This document shows positions 32,313 to 46,600 of a stretch of 64,000 nt of DNA, one piece after another. Each line of letters opens with the position of its first letter. Position 1 is the first letter of the stretch. Under the pieces are notes generated by a model, which was not told the DNA's origin, did no database searches, and saw nothing but the letters and a program-made list of their open reading frames with translations. Origin of the DNA: Cordia subcordata (Eukaryota > Streptophyta > Magnoliopsida > Boraginales > Cordiaceae). The stretch is from contig JAPTOF010000011.1 in assembly GCA_028554755.1 (NCBI GenBank), positions 6,228,501 through 6,292,500 on the forward strand. The letters are read 5' to 3'. The position numbers and the translations under genes are program-made.

Positions 32313-35300
32313 ATGGAGCTCAAGAAGAGAGCTTTGTGCAGTTGTTTTTGTGCAGTAATGGTGTTGTTAAGTTCATCTCCTTGTTTGGTGTTTGCTGGAG
32401 ATATTGTACATCAAGATGATGTGGCTCCTAAAAGGCCTGGCTGTGATAACAACTTTGTTTTGGTAAGTCTTTCATTTTCTTATTTTTATTTTTTTCCTCT
32501 TGAATATCCCGCCTTTTTTTTTGGTCATCTAAGAAAAGAGTTTCCAACTCTGTTGACAAAGAGAGGATTATCTCTCCGGTGTATGAAATTCTTGCTATGC
32601 GCGGGTTTTTGGAAGACCGTACTTGCTTTAGTGTCTTCTGGATTTAGCCTTAGCTTATGCTTAGCTTGTGTTTTTTGTAATTTGGAAGTATCTGCTTTTA
32701 CTGACTCGAAAAAATATAATTGTTTGAGCTAATGTATAAAGAATATGAGTTTTTATATGTGCATAAAATGATGCATTTAGTGGTTGCTCTGTTGAGTTTT
32801 CACAAATTTGGTGGTTGAGGATGGCTGGAAGTAGGGAACAGATAGATATTGTTCATCAGGAAATTTTTGAAAAATGGTTTTCATTTTCAGCTGTCTTTTT
32901 TTTTTTTCTTTTTTCTTTAGTTCATTAGTGATTTGGCTGGTAAGCTATTATGGCTTTTTTAGTTTATGATAATGTTGCAATTATACTATTAATCACCCGC
33001 CTAATTGTTGAAGTTGTTAGTGGAAATATGGATAAATCTTTGACCATTGTTCTTACATTTTCTATCATAATTAGGATTTTCTATTTGCATCATAACCGCC
33101 ATATGAATACGTGTACGGTTAGTGATACAGATGGGAATCTGAATAGTCTAGGTACTTTCAGTGCTTTGTATTTACTTATTTCATTTTGTATTTTGAGGAC
33201 TATGCTTATTGTTACGGAGAATGAAAAGTATTACCTTTGTTGTCAAAATGACATGAGTTTCAGCTAATAGTTTTATGCAGGACATAACAATTGCATTCCT
33301 ATGGATCATCTTCCATCAGCCTTCATTGAGTTCCTACTTCTTGCATAATGAAAATATTAAACTTCTCATCTTCTTTATGGAAAAAAATTTAGCACTAACT
33401 TAGTGACAAGGTAAATCTTGTACCTTGTTCATTGTAGTATCTGGCTCATACATAAAGTGTCTTCGTTAAGTTTATTTTGGCTTACATAATCTTGAGTTAG
33501 TGGTGGATTAGTCCTTCTGAAAATGCACAATGTCACACAAAATTACGTTTTCCAATTAAGAAGTTGATAATTTACTTCACTGCCAATCATTTTTGTAAGA
33601 GATTTGACAAATTTGACACTTTGTCATGGACTTGTACCCGAGTCCCTGTAGGATAGCTAGCTATTAAAAGAACTCCATTGATTCTCCTAATGACATATTC
33701 TGTGAACTTGATTCATGGTTGTTAAGTTAGCTAGCTTTTGTGATAAAAGATTTCTTAGTCACAGCAATAGATTTATGCATACTGACTGTGAATGGGGAAA
33801 CTAATCAAATTGTTAATCTTTTCTCTCTTTTGGTTGGTGATTTTCTTCTTCTTCTTCTTTTTTCCCGGTTTTGGGGGGCCGGGGGAGGGGGTGGGACTTC
33901 AGAAGGGTAGTGCTTAGTGCTTTCTTATTTTGTTCTAAGCTATTAGCAAATTTTGCTAATTAATTGATGTTGAAGTCTTATATTTAACATTTCTTGCCTT
34001 CCATGCTTACCATTTCTTGAGAACACTAGATGATAGGATGCTTCAATTGCTGTTGTGACTCTAACTCTCTCTTGCACACACACACACATTCAACCCCTCT
34101 CTTTCTTGCAAGTTAAAGTTTTACTTCGGTTTCTTTATGGTAGGTGAAAATTCCAACATGGATTAATGGAATAGAAGTGATACAATTTGTTGGTGTTGGT
34201 GCCAGATTTGGCCCAACGTTGGAATCAAAAGAGAAGCGTGCCAACCAAACAAGAGTTACCCTTGCAGACCCTCCTGATTGTTGTAGTAAACCAAGGAATA
34301 AGGTTTTTACCTTACTTATTCTATTGAGGAAAAATTAGATGCTCCTTGTCTTTTCTAGCTCATCTGATTATCAGATGTGTGATCTTGATATTGAGCTGCT
34401 TCTAAGATATTGTCTGTTGGTAGCTCACAGACGAGGTCATTCTAGTGCACCGTGGCAACTGCAGTTTCACTGCAAAGGCAAAAGTTGCTCAAGCTGCTGG
34501 TGCTTCAGCGATCCTCATTATCAACAACCGTACAGGTTTCACTGTCGCATCCTTTGCCTCACAGAGTGATATTTTATTAATCTTGTGGTTAATGTTGCTA
34601 TATCTTTATCTTCTATAAAAAAAAATCAGCTGTTACTTCCATTTTAACGATTATAATTGTTAAATTTGTTATTCTGCTAGAAAGTCACTTAAACTGATAT
34701 GAGCTACAATATACTGATGCCGGAGTATATGGTCATTAGGGAAGTACCATGAACAAATTAGCGACTCTTTTATTGTGAAAAACTTCTTCACCTTATCCCA
34801 CTGCCTTATTCGGGTGATTCTGCAGAACTGTTCAAGATGGTTTGTGAACCCAACGAAACTAATGTGAACATTGGGATACCTGCTGTCATGCTTCCACAGG
34901 ATGCTGGACTAATGTTAATACAAAGTTTAAGAAACAAGTCTGATGGTAAGCCTTACACTGCAATGTTCCAAGTGCTGAAACTGACGGAAGCATCAAAAGT
35001 AGCTTTAAATTGTTCCAATACTGTCTCCATGTTGCTCCTATTTTACTATGGGCATTGTTTTCACACATTGTGCATTCTGACTTTTGGTTTTCTTTTTCCC
35101 TTCAGTTTCTGTTCAGATGTATTCTCCGCAGCGCCCACTAGTTGATGTAGCTGAAGTATTCTTGTGGCTCATGGCTGTTGGAACTATCTTATGTGCATCT
35201 TATTGGTCGGCATGGACTGCCAGGGAAGCAGCTATAGAGCAGGACAAGCTTCTTAAGGTGATCTCATGTTGTTTGATTGATATTTTTCTATTGCTTGGTG

Positions 35301-37567
35301 GATGTTAACTTGCTGATGAAGTGATCATAATTTTCTTAACCTATTAACGCAATTCTTTCAGGATGGTTCAACTGACTACATTAATATGGAGACTACTCCT
35401 TCTGCTGGTGTTGTGGACATAAATACAAAATCAGCAGTTCTCTTTATTGTGATCGCGTCCTGCTTCTTGCTTATGCTCTACAAATTGATGTCATATTGGT
35501 TTATTGAGGTTTTGGTGGTTCTATTTTGCATTGGTGGTGTGGAGGTATGATATTCGGAATTCCCATTCATTGTTCTGCATAAATAATAAATTACAATGCT
35601 TCCTGTTTGAAACTAGCCCCTGAGGGAGCAGAAGTCATTTTTAAAGACATTAAAAAGTAGGCCAAATAAGATCACTCCAAGAAAACTAAAAAGTCCAAAG
35701 TAATATCATAGGCTGAGGCTCTAGGCAGGCAGCTTTTCACTCAACAGATTTGTTCTCATCTCTTTTCCTATAGTATCTAACAATAAGGATGACGTCTTTA
35801 ATTTGGTGTCATTGTTCAGACCTATGCTTTTCGTCTTTAACTAAGTTCGCTTGGCCCTTCCTTCCAATGTCTCTTGAGTTTCCAACAGCAAGCTTCTCAA
35901 TTTCTTTGGATTCGCCTCAAAGTGAGACATCCAATACCTCCCTAACCCATTTCAAATCTTCATTATCCCTTGGGCTTTTAATCGCTCATTAACATGGATA
36001 ACGTTGAAATTACCAGTTAAAAATATTCTGTCGGATTCAGTTCACTCAACCCTACCTGGACCTTGTTGACAAGATAATGAGTCGGTTAACTCTAGGACAC
36101 TTGTATGGTGCCGGCCAATGGTCCTCCAAGGCTCAAGTTTGAGTGGAAATATGTGAGCAAGAATGTTGCTATGTTAGTGAAGCTGAGTGGAATATTTAAG
36201 CAAGTATGCTGCCGTAATTGCTATAAGTGAACGAGGGAATGTGATGCGTGATGGCCTTTTCTAGGCGTAGGATGAAGAGTGGTCGGATAGAATAGGAGTC
36301 ATAATACCAATCTAATTATGAGTCTGATGATGGAGTTTTAGTAGGGGACCTTGGTGGAGTTCTAGTGAGAATGCATATCTGGCCAGTTAGGGCTCTATTC
36401 CGAAATACTCGGGCCCAACCCAACAAATATGGATCTGGTCCTGCAAGATAATGGACCTAGATAATTTGGGTCCTCTTCTTGTCGAGCATAGTTTGGGATC
36501 CAGAATACGTGGGTGAATCAGTGCTACCCATATAAGTGCCAATCTGTTCAAACTTAATGCTGTTCCAATGCTCTCTCAATATTAGCAAATGAATGAATAT
36601 TCCGCAAACCTTTAGATGCTTCGTCTTGGAGGTCCATACACTAGCCTTTACTACTTGTACTGGAAAAGAATGATCTGCTTGTTACCTACTTATAAGTTCC
36701 TCCTCTTAATTGGCCAAGAGTTTACATGAAATTTGGCATTTCCCAACTAACTGTTTACCAGGGTTAGTTGAATATAACTCTAAGCTAATTGTGTGAGAGG
36801 AACTACAACTACCATTTTATTACTATTGTTGTTTCTTAAGATCATTCTCTTATTACTACAGTTACTGGTACTACTTTTGTTGTTGTTACATTAGAAGACA
36901 AACTATGTTTACTAAACTGCTGCCAGCATATTTTAGTTGCAAGTAAAGTGTTGCTATAGTGCCTTCAAGTTGTTCTCTTCGTTAGACAGCATTAGCTTCT
37001 GAACTGAATACTCTACCTTTTGTGGTACCTTTACAGGGTCTGCAAACTTGTTTGGTGGCATTATTATCATGGTATGTACATCATCTATATTTCCGCCACA
37101 AGTCTCATAATCTCTTGGTGTATTGCTTTGGTTTGTAATAATGGTATAAAAATGGTAGCTGCTTCCTCGGGTGGGGATCTCTAAAGTAACATATAGGAAG
37201 GAAATGACAAAAGGAGACCTTGAAGGAGCAAATATTTTTATCAATTTGATATTTCATATTTATGGAGAACTAGTTAATCACGCTAAAATAAATTGCAAAT
37301 TTTTACATAATAACCAATTCTTCCCTTAGAGAATAACATGGCACCTTATAATATTTTTAACATCTGTGTAATAGTACAATATGGACATTCATAAATTATT
37401 ACATAGTGTTTGGAAACACTTATGATGTGAAATTCATTTCATTATAAATGAATTCCATTCGAATTTATATTTTTAAATTAATTCCATTATTTGGAACCAT
37501 AAAATAATTTTAAGTTAATTCTGTCATTCTAAATCCAAAGCACGTTTAGGAGACATGTAGAATTGGA

Positions 37568-37606
<39 letters not shown>

Positions 37607-40600
37607 CATACATACATATACATACACTTAATACTCTTTAGTTATTCTATAGGTATTAAATTTTGCTGTATAAAGACCATCTTCTTTATCTATTATTATT
37701 TATTGCTAAAAATTTGCCAAAAGTATAATAGCTAGTGTCAACTTTTGTTGTTAATTTACAATCTTGTTAGTTTTGTGGTTGTAATCCTCGCCCCTCCTTG
37801 GTGGCTCAACAACCCTCTTACCTTTGTCTTTAACTCGGGGGTATATCTTACATGATAATTTTCATTGTTATCATCATGTTCCTGTGTTATTATCCCATGT
37901 TCCCCGAACTGTTGTTACCTCTATATGTATCCTTTTTCTTTCCTATGTTGCATGCACTAACATGCGCTTCTAGATGTTTTAAAGTTTAACTAAAGACTGA
38001 AGCTGTAAACAAATGTTGTGCACTAAAGCTGTAAACAAATGTGAAGCATAATTTTTGTGCATTCAGTATCATTTGTAACTTGTTCTTCTGAATTATTACT
38101 AATAACAATCGAATATAGTTTCAGATGGTTTCAACATGCTGGAGAATCATATGTTAAAGTGCCCATTCTGGGAGCTGTATCATATTTGACAATGGCAGTT
38201 TCCCCATTCTGCATCGCGTTTGCTGTTGTATGGGCCATCTTTCGTCGCGTCTCATTTGCTTGGATTGGTCAAGACATCCTTGTAAGCTCATTTTATCTCC
38301 TTTTATATCTATACATGTCCATGTAGTATGTATTGAAATCAAGGCAGGGAAAATTTGGGTAGAAGTTTTTGTCATTTTACATTCACTGAATGTGTACACT
38401 AGATCATTTATTTATAGAGAATACCTTGCCTTTACAAGAGTTAGTTACAAGTGTCCAACCACCTGTCTTAGCTGGCAGGTGATGGTTACTAACCAGTGCA
38501 CATATAGTAACTAACTAACATACATATAACAGAAGCATAACAGACTTAGTAACTAAGCTCTGTACTTTAACAGCCCTCCTCAAGCTGAGTTGGGTTGTGA
38601 AGCCACTAAGGGAAGCTTGCTAGTCAGATAGGTATACTGAGCAGTTGGCAAAGCTTTAGTGAATAAGTCTGCGACTTGCTCTGTAAATGGTAAGCAACTG
38701 ATGTGAATCTTTTTGGCCATGACTTGCTCTCTGATATAGTGGTAGTCCAACTCTATATGCTTGGTCCTTGCATGGAACACAGGGTTAGACGCAAGGGCCA
38801 TGGCAAAGATGTTGTCATAATGCAGAGTTGGAGTGTTGACAGGGATCTGCAATGCCTTGAGTATATAAGTAAGCCAAGCAAGTTCAGTAGCAGTTTGAGA
38901 CAGGGCCCTGCACTCTGCCTCTGTAGAGGATTTTGCTATTGTAGGCTGTTTCTTAGAACACCATGAAATGAGGTTTGATCCTAGGAAAATGCAATTACTA
39001 GTAGTAGACTTTCTATCTTTAACATCACTAGCCTAGTCATTGTTTGAAAAAGCTTGTAGATCTAGTGAACTTGGTGTGAATAGCAAACCTCTATTCAAAG
39101 TGCCTTTAATATACCTTAACACCCTTTTTAAGAAGGCATAATCTGCAATTGTAGGAGAGTGCATTCTTTGACAAATGGTGTTTACTGCATATTGAATCTC
39201 TGGTCTAGTAATGGTGAGGTACTGAAATGCCCCAACTATGTTCTTGAGGTGGGTTGGATTATCAAACAGTTGATCAGCATTAGGCTAAGGAGTGGTGTAT
39301 TTAGAGAGTGTAGGTGTTGGAGCAGGGTTGCAGTCACTTAAACCTACCTTCTTAAGAAGATCCTTGGCATACTTTGTTTGAGAAAGAGTGAGGCCACCAC
39401 TGCTTTCTTAAACCTCAATTCCAAAGAAGTATGATAGAGGTCCCAAGTACTTCATGGCAAAAGCAGATTTCATATTTGATATCATTTGTGTGATTGCTGT
39501 AGTATAGGAGCCAGTAAAGATAATGTCATCTAATACACTAGTAGTAGTAGTGTATGTGTGGGGGTTTTCTGGATAAACAGAGAATGATCAGCAGGAGTAG
39601 TGACAAACCCTTAGGATTGCAGGAAAGAAGATAGCTTAAAATACCAGGCTCTAGGAGACTGTTTCAACCCATAGAGTGATTTCTGTAGTCTGCACACATA
39701 ATCATGTCTCTGTGGATCTTTGAAGTCCTGGGGCTCCTCCGTATAGACTCTTTCTTCAGGGTCTCCATGGAGAAAAACATTTGACACATCTAGTTGATGT
39801 AATGACCACCCAAAATGTAGTGCTCGACTGAGAACAGTCCTTCTAGTAGGTGTTTTCACCACAGGACTGAAGGTTTCTGAATAGTCCAACCCCTGTTCTT
39901 GGTGAAACCCTTTGGCGGCTAAGCTGGCCTTGTATCTTGCAATAGTGCCATTAACATTTCTCTTAATTTTATACACCCACTTGCAGCCTATAGCTTGTTT
40001 GTTAGGTGGTAGTGGCACTATAACCCATGTTTGTTGCCTTTGCAAGGCATCAAACTCCTCTTGCATAGCCTGAGTCCAACAGACAAACTTAGAGGCTTGT
40101 TTGTAGGATTCAGGTTCTAATGGCTTGGAGACTGAGAGAATTTAATTGATATAATGGAGGAGGTAAGGAACCTGTTTTGGATCTAGTAAGCATGGATGAA
40201 CATTAACAGGAGTAGGAGAAGGATTTTCAGTAGTTGAGCCTGATTAAGATGAGCCCTGACTTAGGAAGGGAGAAGCAGAGTTGAACTGGGAGCCAATGGT
40301 AGAGGGCTCAACTTATTCAGGTTGTGTATTGATTATGAGAGGACCAGAAGAGCTACCAGGGGAACTAGATGACTGAGAAATAGGGCCTGGAGCTCTAGGA
40401 CTAGATGATAGTAGAGTAGGAGTTGTTGGAGGAACAAACTGATACTGCATGACAGGAATTGAAGGAACTGAAATGCTATTAGGAGGGGAACAAAATTGCT
40501 CCACAGTAGGATAGGTGAGGATGAAGAATGAGCAGCAAAGGGAAATGTATTTTCTACAAATTTAACATGCCTGGACATGTATATTTTGTTTGACACCAAA

Positions 40601-43600
40601 TCGAGCCATTTATATCCCTTTACATTGGATGAATAGCCTAGGAAGACACAGGCTTTGGACCTATGTTCTAATTTGTGTGTAGTGTAAGGCCTCAGCCAAG
40701 GGTAGCATAGGCAGCCAAAAACTCTTACTGAACTGTAGTCTGGTGGTGTGTTATATAGCATTTCAAAAAAGGATTTGTCCTGCAGGATTGGTGTTGGCAA
40801 TCTATTTATGAGGTAGTTGGCAGTAGCTAAGGCTTCTAACCAATATTTTGTAGGCATTTTGCTGTGAGTGAGCAGGGCAAGTGTTGCTTTAATTAAGTGA
40901 AGATGCTTCCCCTCCACCTTCCTATTTTGTCTAGCGTGTGTGGGCAGGAAGTTTGGTGGAGAATACCAAGTTGTTCTGGTTTTAGCTCCAGTTTATGAGA
41001 TGTATCTCCATCATTATCAAATCTTAATATCTTGATGTTAGCTCGAAAGTGTGTTTGTATTAATGCATGAAAGTTAGCAAACACATCATAGACATCTGAC
41101 TTTTGTTTGAGAGGATAAATCCAGGTAAACTTTGTAAAGTCATCTAGGAAAATAAGGCAATATTTGTATTGCATACAAGATTCCACAGGGGATGGACCCC
41201 ATACATTTGAACTTATCAAGTCAAAGGCCTTTGATGTCTTAGTACAGGAACTAGGAAACGGTGGTAGTTTGTGGGCCTTTGTTACAGCACAGTCAGTATA
41301 GTTCTCAGTAAAGAAATCCAGCTGCCTATTGATACAAGAGGAAACAACAGTAGAGATATGCCTAAAAGTGTTCCAATCTGAGATGCCAAACTCTGTCCTC
41401 TGTGAAATTATTATTGGTGCAGACACAATCAAAAGCTGTTGAAGAGAAACCCTGAACTGGATTGGAAAGTGAAGGAGATAGGCTTGAAGGAGAGAGGCTG
41501 GAAGGAAGAGGATACAAGCCTTTCTCACAGGGGCCCTTGAACATCACCAAACTTGATTAATTGTCCAAGATAACCACCTCCTTAGATTTAAAAATCACAG
41601 TGCTGTTATTATCCTTTGTTAATTGATGGACTGAAAGAAGATTAGAAGAAATAGAGGGAACATAAAGAACATTTGACATAAAGAAATTAGCAGATTTAGT
41701 AGTTAATGTACTAGTTCCGGTGTTTTGAATTGAGAGGTTTTCTCCATTTTCCATAGCCACAGAAGCTGTTCCTGGATAAGGCTGACTAGTTTGCAGTTGG
41801 TTCAAATCATGAGTTACATGACTTGTAGCACCAGAGTCCAGGATCTAGGTGGTGTAAGAAGAAGATGAGGATATCTAAGAAGAAGATGAGGATGCAGTTG
41901 ATGTCTGAGCAGTGAAAGCAGCTTGTTCTGGCTTCACATGGTAGTAGTTTTCTGTGTCAAGCTTATGCCAACAGTGAAGGGCATTGTGATTTGGCTTATT
42001 ATAGATTTGGCATATTAGCTGAGCTGGTGTAGAGGACTGAGGAGAGTTCTGAGGTGGTTTAGAAGGTTGAGCACTTCTGCGGCTCTGCCTTGAATTTTTT
42101 GGCCTCTTCCCATTTGATTGTTCCCAACCCTTCCTCTGCCCCTACCTCTTTGATTGTAGGTAGAAGTGTAAGGGCTGACTGAAGCTCAGCTGTGTTAGGA
42201 GTAGTTGCAGTGTCTGTGATGTTTAGTTTGTTGGTAAAAGACAGATTCAGTTCTTCATTGAGAAGAACGCTTGTTATTTCAGAAACAGTGACTGGTTCAG
42301 GTCTAACGCTAATGGTAGTCCTGATAGAGTCAAAAGCTGGTGGCAAGCCTTGCAGAATATAATAGACTATGTCCTCTTCTTTCATAGGTTCATTTGCTGC
42401 TACTAGGCCATCTGAAATGGTTTTGATCTCATCAATGTAGGCCTGAACTGTCTTTGTACCCTTTGTGATGTTATACAACTTGTGTCTAAGTTGACAAACA
42501 TGAGTCTTGCTGCTGGATGAAACCTTTTCTTTGTAGTTGCCTAGATTGCAGCTGCAGTGTCTAGTTGATAGATGTAGGAAAGGACAGATGGAGTAACTGA
42601 GGCATAGAAGCAATTTTTGAGGTATTGATCAGTGGTTAACCAAGAAGCATGCTCTGGATTAGGTGTAAGAGAACCATCATGATGTCTTATAAGTGGATCA
42701 GGACATAGAACTTGGCCCAAAACATGGCCAAGGAGTCCAGAAGCTCTCAGAAGTCCATGAAACTGAATCTTCCAGAACAGAAAATTGTTGGAGTCCAATT
42801 TGATGGTGACATAGGCAGGAAAATGTTGCAAAAGCAGCTTGAGTCCTGAAAGAAGAGATTGATTTGAAGGCAGTGCCATAGTTAGGGTTTGTCGCAAAGG
42901 TGAATTTGGGGAAAACAGCAAATGCACAGTGAGATTGAAGATATAACTCTAGAGATGGAATCACACAGATAAGAGGAATAATCTGTGTGAATTTGAGAGC
43001 TGGGAGATCAATAATGATGAAGATATGAGGTTGTGAAGTAATCGAAAACCCTAACTCGGAAAAGAAGAAAAATTGATGTGTTGATGAAAATTTCAGCTGA
43101 AAAAAGGTATAGATGGACTCACAGGAACAAATAGAAGAGTTTTGATGGAGTGACTTAGGTAAAACAGGAAAGAGAAAGGGAATTTGCTGCCATGGAAGGT
43201 CGAACCTCAAGCTCCGAGAGAGAAGAAAAGCACAGGATTTTCAACCTGCTCTGAATACCATATTGAAATCAAGGCAGAGAGAATTAAGTTTCTGTCATTT
43301 TACATTCACTAAATATGTACACTAGATCAAGTATTTATAGAGAATACCTTGCCTTTAGAAGAGTTAGTTACAAGTGTCCAACCACCTACCTTAGCTGGCA
43401 GGTGATGGTTACTAACCAGTGCACGTACAGTAACTAACTGACATACATATAACATAAACATAACAGACTTAATAACTAAGCTCTGTACTCTAACAGTATG
43501 AGGATTCTGTTATAAGTGTATATATCAGATGAGGGCTTGCTTAGGTTTTAAGCAAATTCCTCATTATTGTGCACTCCTTTAATGTTCTTCATCAAATGTT

Positions 43601-46600
43601 TACACGAGAAGCAAGATACTTATCATTTTGCTTTCTTTCTCTTAATAAATCATGATTCTATATTATCTTGGCTTGGAAGGATTAGCCACCTTAGTGAAAA
43701 AAGCCATGTAAAGCTCCGATCCCAATTTTGGTTACTTTTAAGCATGTGACCACAAATATGAGACTATTTCTGTTGAAGAGATTGAGAAATCAATCCTCTC
43801 TTTTCTGCCGTAAAGAGTGTATAGCCTTTCATTCTTCCAGAAATGAGGAGTTTTTTGCTGCCCAATGGTTGTCAAGAAAGAGATTTGGACAAGTAATCTA
43901 TATTTCCTTTTACTATAAAAAGCTCTCTTTGGTTTCTTAGTATTAACTGCTAAGGTTTCTAAATAATGCTGCATGTATAATTGATTTGATTTTATGCACC
44001 TCTTTGTCTGATCTGGTACCTGTCTGCCAATTTTCTGTTTACCTCTGTTCCAAATTGAGTGTCCTTTTTGACTGGCCTTGATATTTTATGTGAAACACCT
44101 AAATGATATTGTTCATTGAGAAATGGGGGAAAAGGAGGGGGCATGCAGGGAATAATTGGCCTAAAATGACCATTGTGGCAAAGTGTTTTAAACTTAAATT
44201 GCACAAATGAGCTGCAATTAGGTATTATGGTATAGAACATTTGCAAGATGACGTTTAGAGGTGTGAAAGCTTTCCAACTTAAGAATGTGGGTTATATTGC
44301 GAAAGACAAAAGAGGAGCATATGAACTGAATGGAGTATATGTTGTGCACTTGGTCTTTACGAGATGCACCTGTTCTTCTGTGTCTCTATCTCTGCAGTTG
44401 GTTTTTGAAGTGATGAACACCTACTCGTGATTGAATTCAAATTCACTTGAACTGAAAGATATAAATACCGTGTGCACACATGGATGTGACTTGCTAGAAT
44501 TCTAGTTCTTGTTCCCATAATCTTTGGTTCTAGCTTAATTCATATTTCCTTTAAATGGGATTTAATGAAAAATTACAGTGGGCAATCTGTTCTTCCATGT
44601 ACTATAGTTACATTATCAAATAATTTATTGACTCTACTGAAGGTGGATTATTCTTTGGAAGCATCTTGATCAGCTTTTATTTGTTGGGTCTTGATCATAA
44701 TGACGGGGAAAGTATTCTAGTATTTCATTCTAGAGCTCAGCGATGTTACAGCCTCTTATATGTTTGAGAAACTGCAGTTGTCTAGTGATAGTGATAATTG
44801 ATAAAATAGTTCCACTTACCATTACATTTAGCATATTTTTGCAGAAAGGATGTGATGCTTATACTTTGCTTTACTTATTCTTGAGCAGGGCATAGCATTG
44901 ATCATTACAGTTCTTCAGATCATACGAGTTCCAAATCTGAAGGTGAGTGGAACTTTCTTGTACTAATTCTTTCTATTCTTTTAACTCTCTCATTCTCTCA
45001 TTCCAGTTGGGCTAACTTAATGATTTCTGGTGTTCTTACTTGACTTTTACTAATGATAGTAGTTTTGGTTGCACTTGATAGAATATAATATAATGGGTTC
45101 TGCTACTGGCATAGACAAAGACCATGACATATTTCAAGTGATCTAAGATAAGTAATATACAAGTTACACGGGCTGCTGAATTTAGTGACACTACAGAAGT
45201 CCTCTAATGATGAAAAATTTGACTTTGTATTGTAATATGTGTGAACTTCCAGTAGTTAGGTTATTTACCCCAAGTTCATGGAGGAAAAGGTGCATCCTTG
45301 CTCATCTCTTTTCCTACATGACATGCTTCTAAATAAACTATGTTATAGTATTCTGGCACTAGCAAATTGTTTGTTAAGTATTAACTTTGTAATTTTCCTT
45401 ATAAGATTATTCATTTGAATTTGGTAGTTGACCCGTTTTGCTTAGATAATGTCTCGGAATAATAGTAGTTCTACTTCCAATACTTTTAGTAGTAATGGAT
45501 GGAAAAGAGATTATTGTTCACATAAAAGCCTTTTGCAATCACTATGCAGAGAGAAAGATAGTTGGCCAATTCTTTGGTGACAACTTCTAGCCACTTTACT
45601 GCTTGTATTGAGAGCACCTTTCCCCTAGCTTATTTTTAGGTACGTAACAAGTTTTTGCCCTTATGAAATAAGCACTTTTGAAGCTGTCTTGTAAGCAACA
45701 CCACTTCTATACACAAGCCAAACATCTCTTAAACAAAAAGGAAGATAGCCAAGTTTTTCCTCGATTAACTATCTTTACCTAACACTACTCTCGTCCACAG
45801 GCCAAACACCATCCCCACCCCAAAACCAATCCTAAACCCCATAAGAGGGAAAAGGGAAAAAGAGGATAGAAAATTGTTGGAAGAGGGGTAGGATGATATG
45901 TTATTGAGTAGGATATCCAAATTTTGAATTATACTTCTGGAATCCTGGAAATTTTAAAATAATACAGAGGGGATGCATTGATCAATAATCCAGTTAATGC
46001 GAATGAAATATTCTAGTCAATAATCTATCTCAATGTTAATTTTACTCCAATTACAGAAATTGGAGTCCCTGTTACTCTATCCTTACCAACTGAAGTGATA
46101 TATAGTATCCAAATGTAGTACATGCCCCTGAGATTTTACTGAAGTAGAATTATTACCTCTCAAGGGAAGTTTGCCTGCTGCATAACAATATTTATCTTTT
46201 CATTTTAAATCATGCATGTAAACTATATAAACAACATGGCACATTGTGCAAAGGAGATGACTTGATACAGAAGGAAATAATTATGTCACCCAACATCCCG
46301 TTGCTATTTAACTTGTTTAAGTCATCTCCTCGATGCAGTATGGTGATTCATGTCCTTTGTATTGTATATATGTATTATTTAAAGAAAGAGTTAAACTCAT
46401 GTGTGTATCATATGGGTTGCCAGAAAGTTCTGATACTTAGTTCTCGTATTTGGGAGTGCACACAATATGAAAAGCTAAAGACTTATCTGTCTTAGCATAG
46501 AATGATCCAGCTATGTGACAGTTATATTTTGATAAAATCCTTTAATGTTGTGTCTTGTGCTCGATCCATAACCTCTTCTATTTGTAATATATCCGCATTC

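Larger units (their letters stand above)
38331..43495 (-). mobile_element. Ty1/copia LTR retrotransposon inserted in SPPL intron 8
   Basis: A 5165-bp element with two LTRs (38331-38572 and 43261-43495), flanked by the 5-bp target duplication GTATG (38326-38330 and 43496-43500). On the minus strand the LTR runs TGTTAGAG...TTTCAATA, so it ends TA, not CA. Directly inside the 5' LTR is TGGTATTCAGAGC, a primer site for initiator tRNA-Met with one extra T, and directly before the 3' LTR is the purine tract GAGGAGGGC. Internal order is gag, protease, integrase, reverse transcriptase, RNase H, which defines Ty1/copia. It is antisense to SPPL and lies between intact splice sites. The LTRs differ at about 19 positions plus a 7-base indel by hand count, so this is not a recent insertion. 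Confidence 0.95.

Noticed and set aside
34837..35145. 102-codon frame in the SPPL region
   Set aside because: It is exon 4 read through into intron 4; the spliced exon ends at 34945.
37405..37575. Possible MITE (GTGTTTGGAAACAC ... GAATTGGAATTAAT) in SPPL intron 7
   Set aside because: Only one convincing end could be found, so boundaries cannot be supported.
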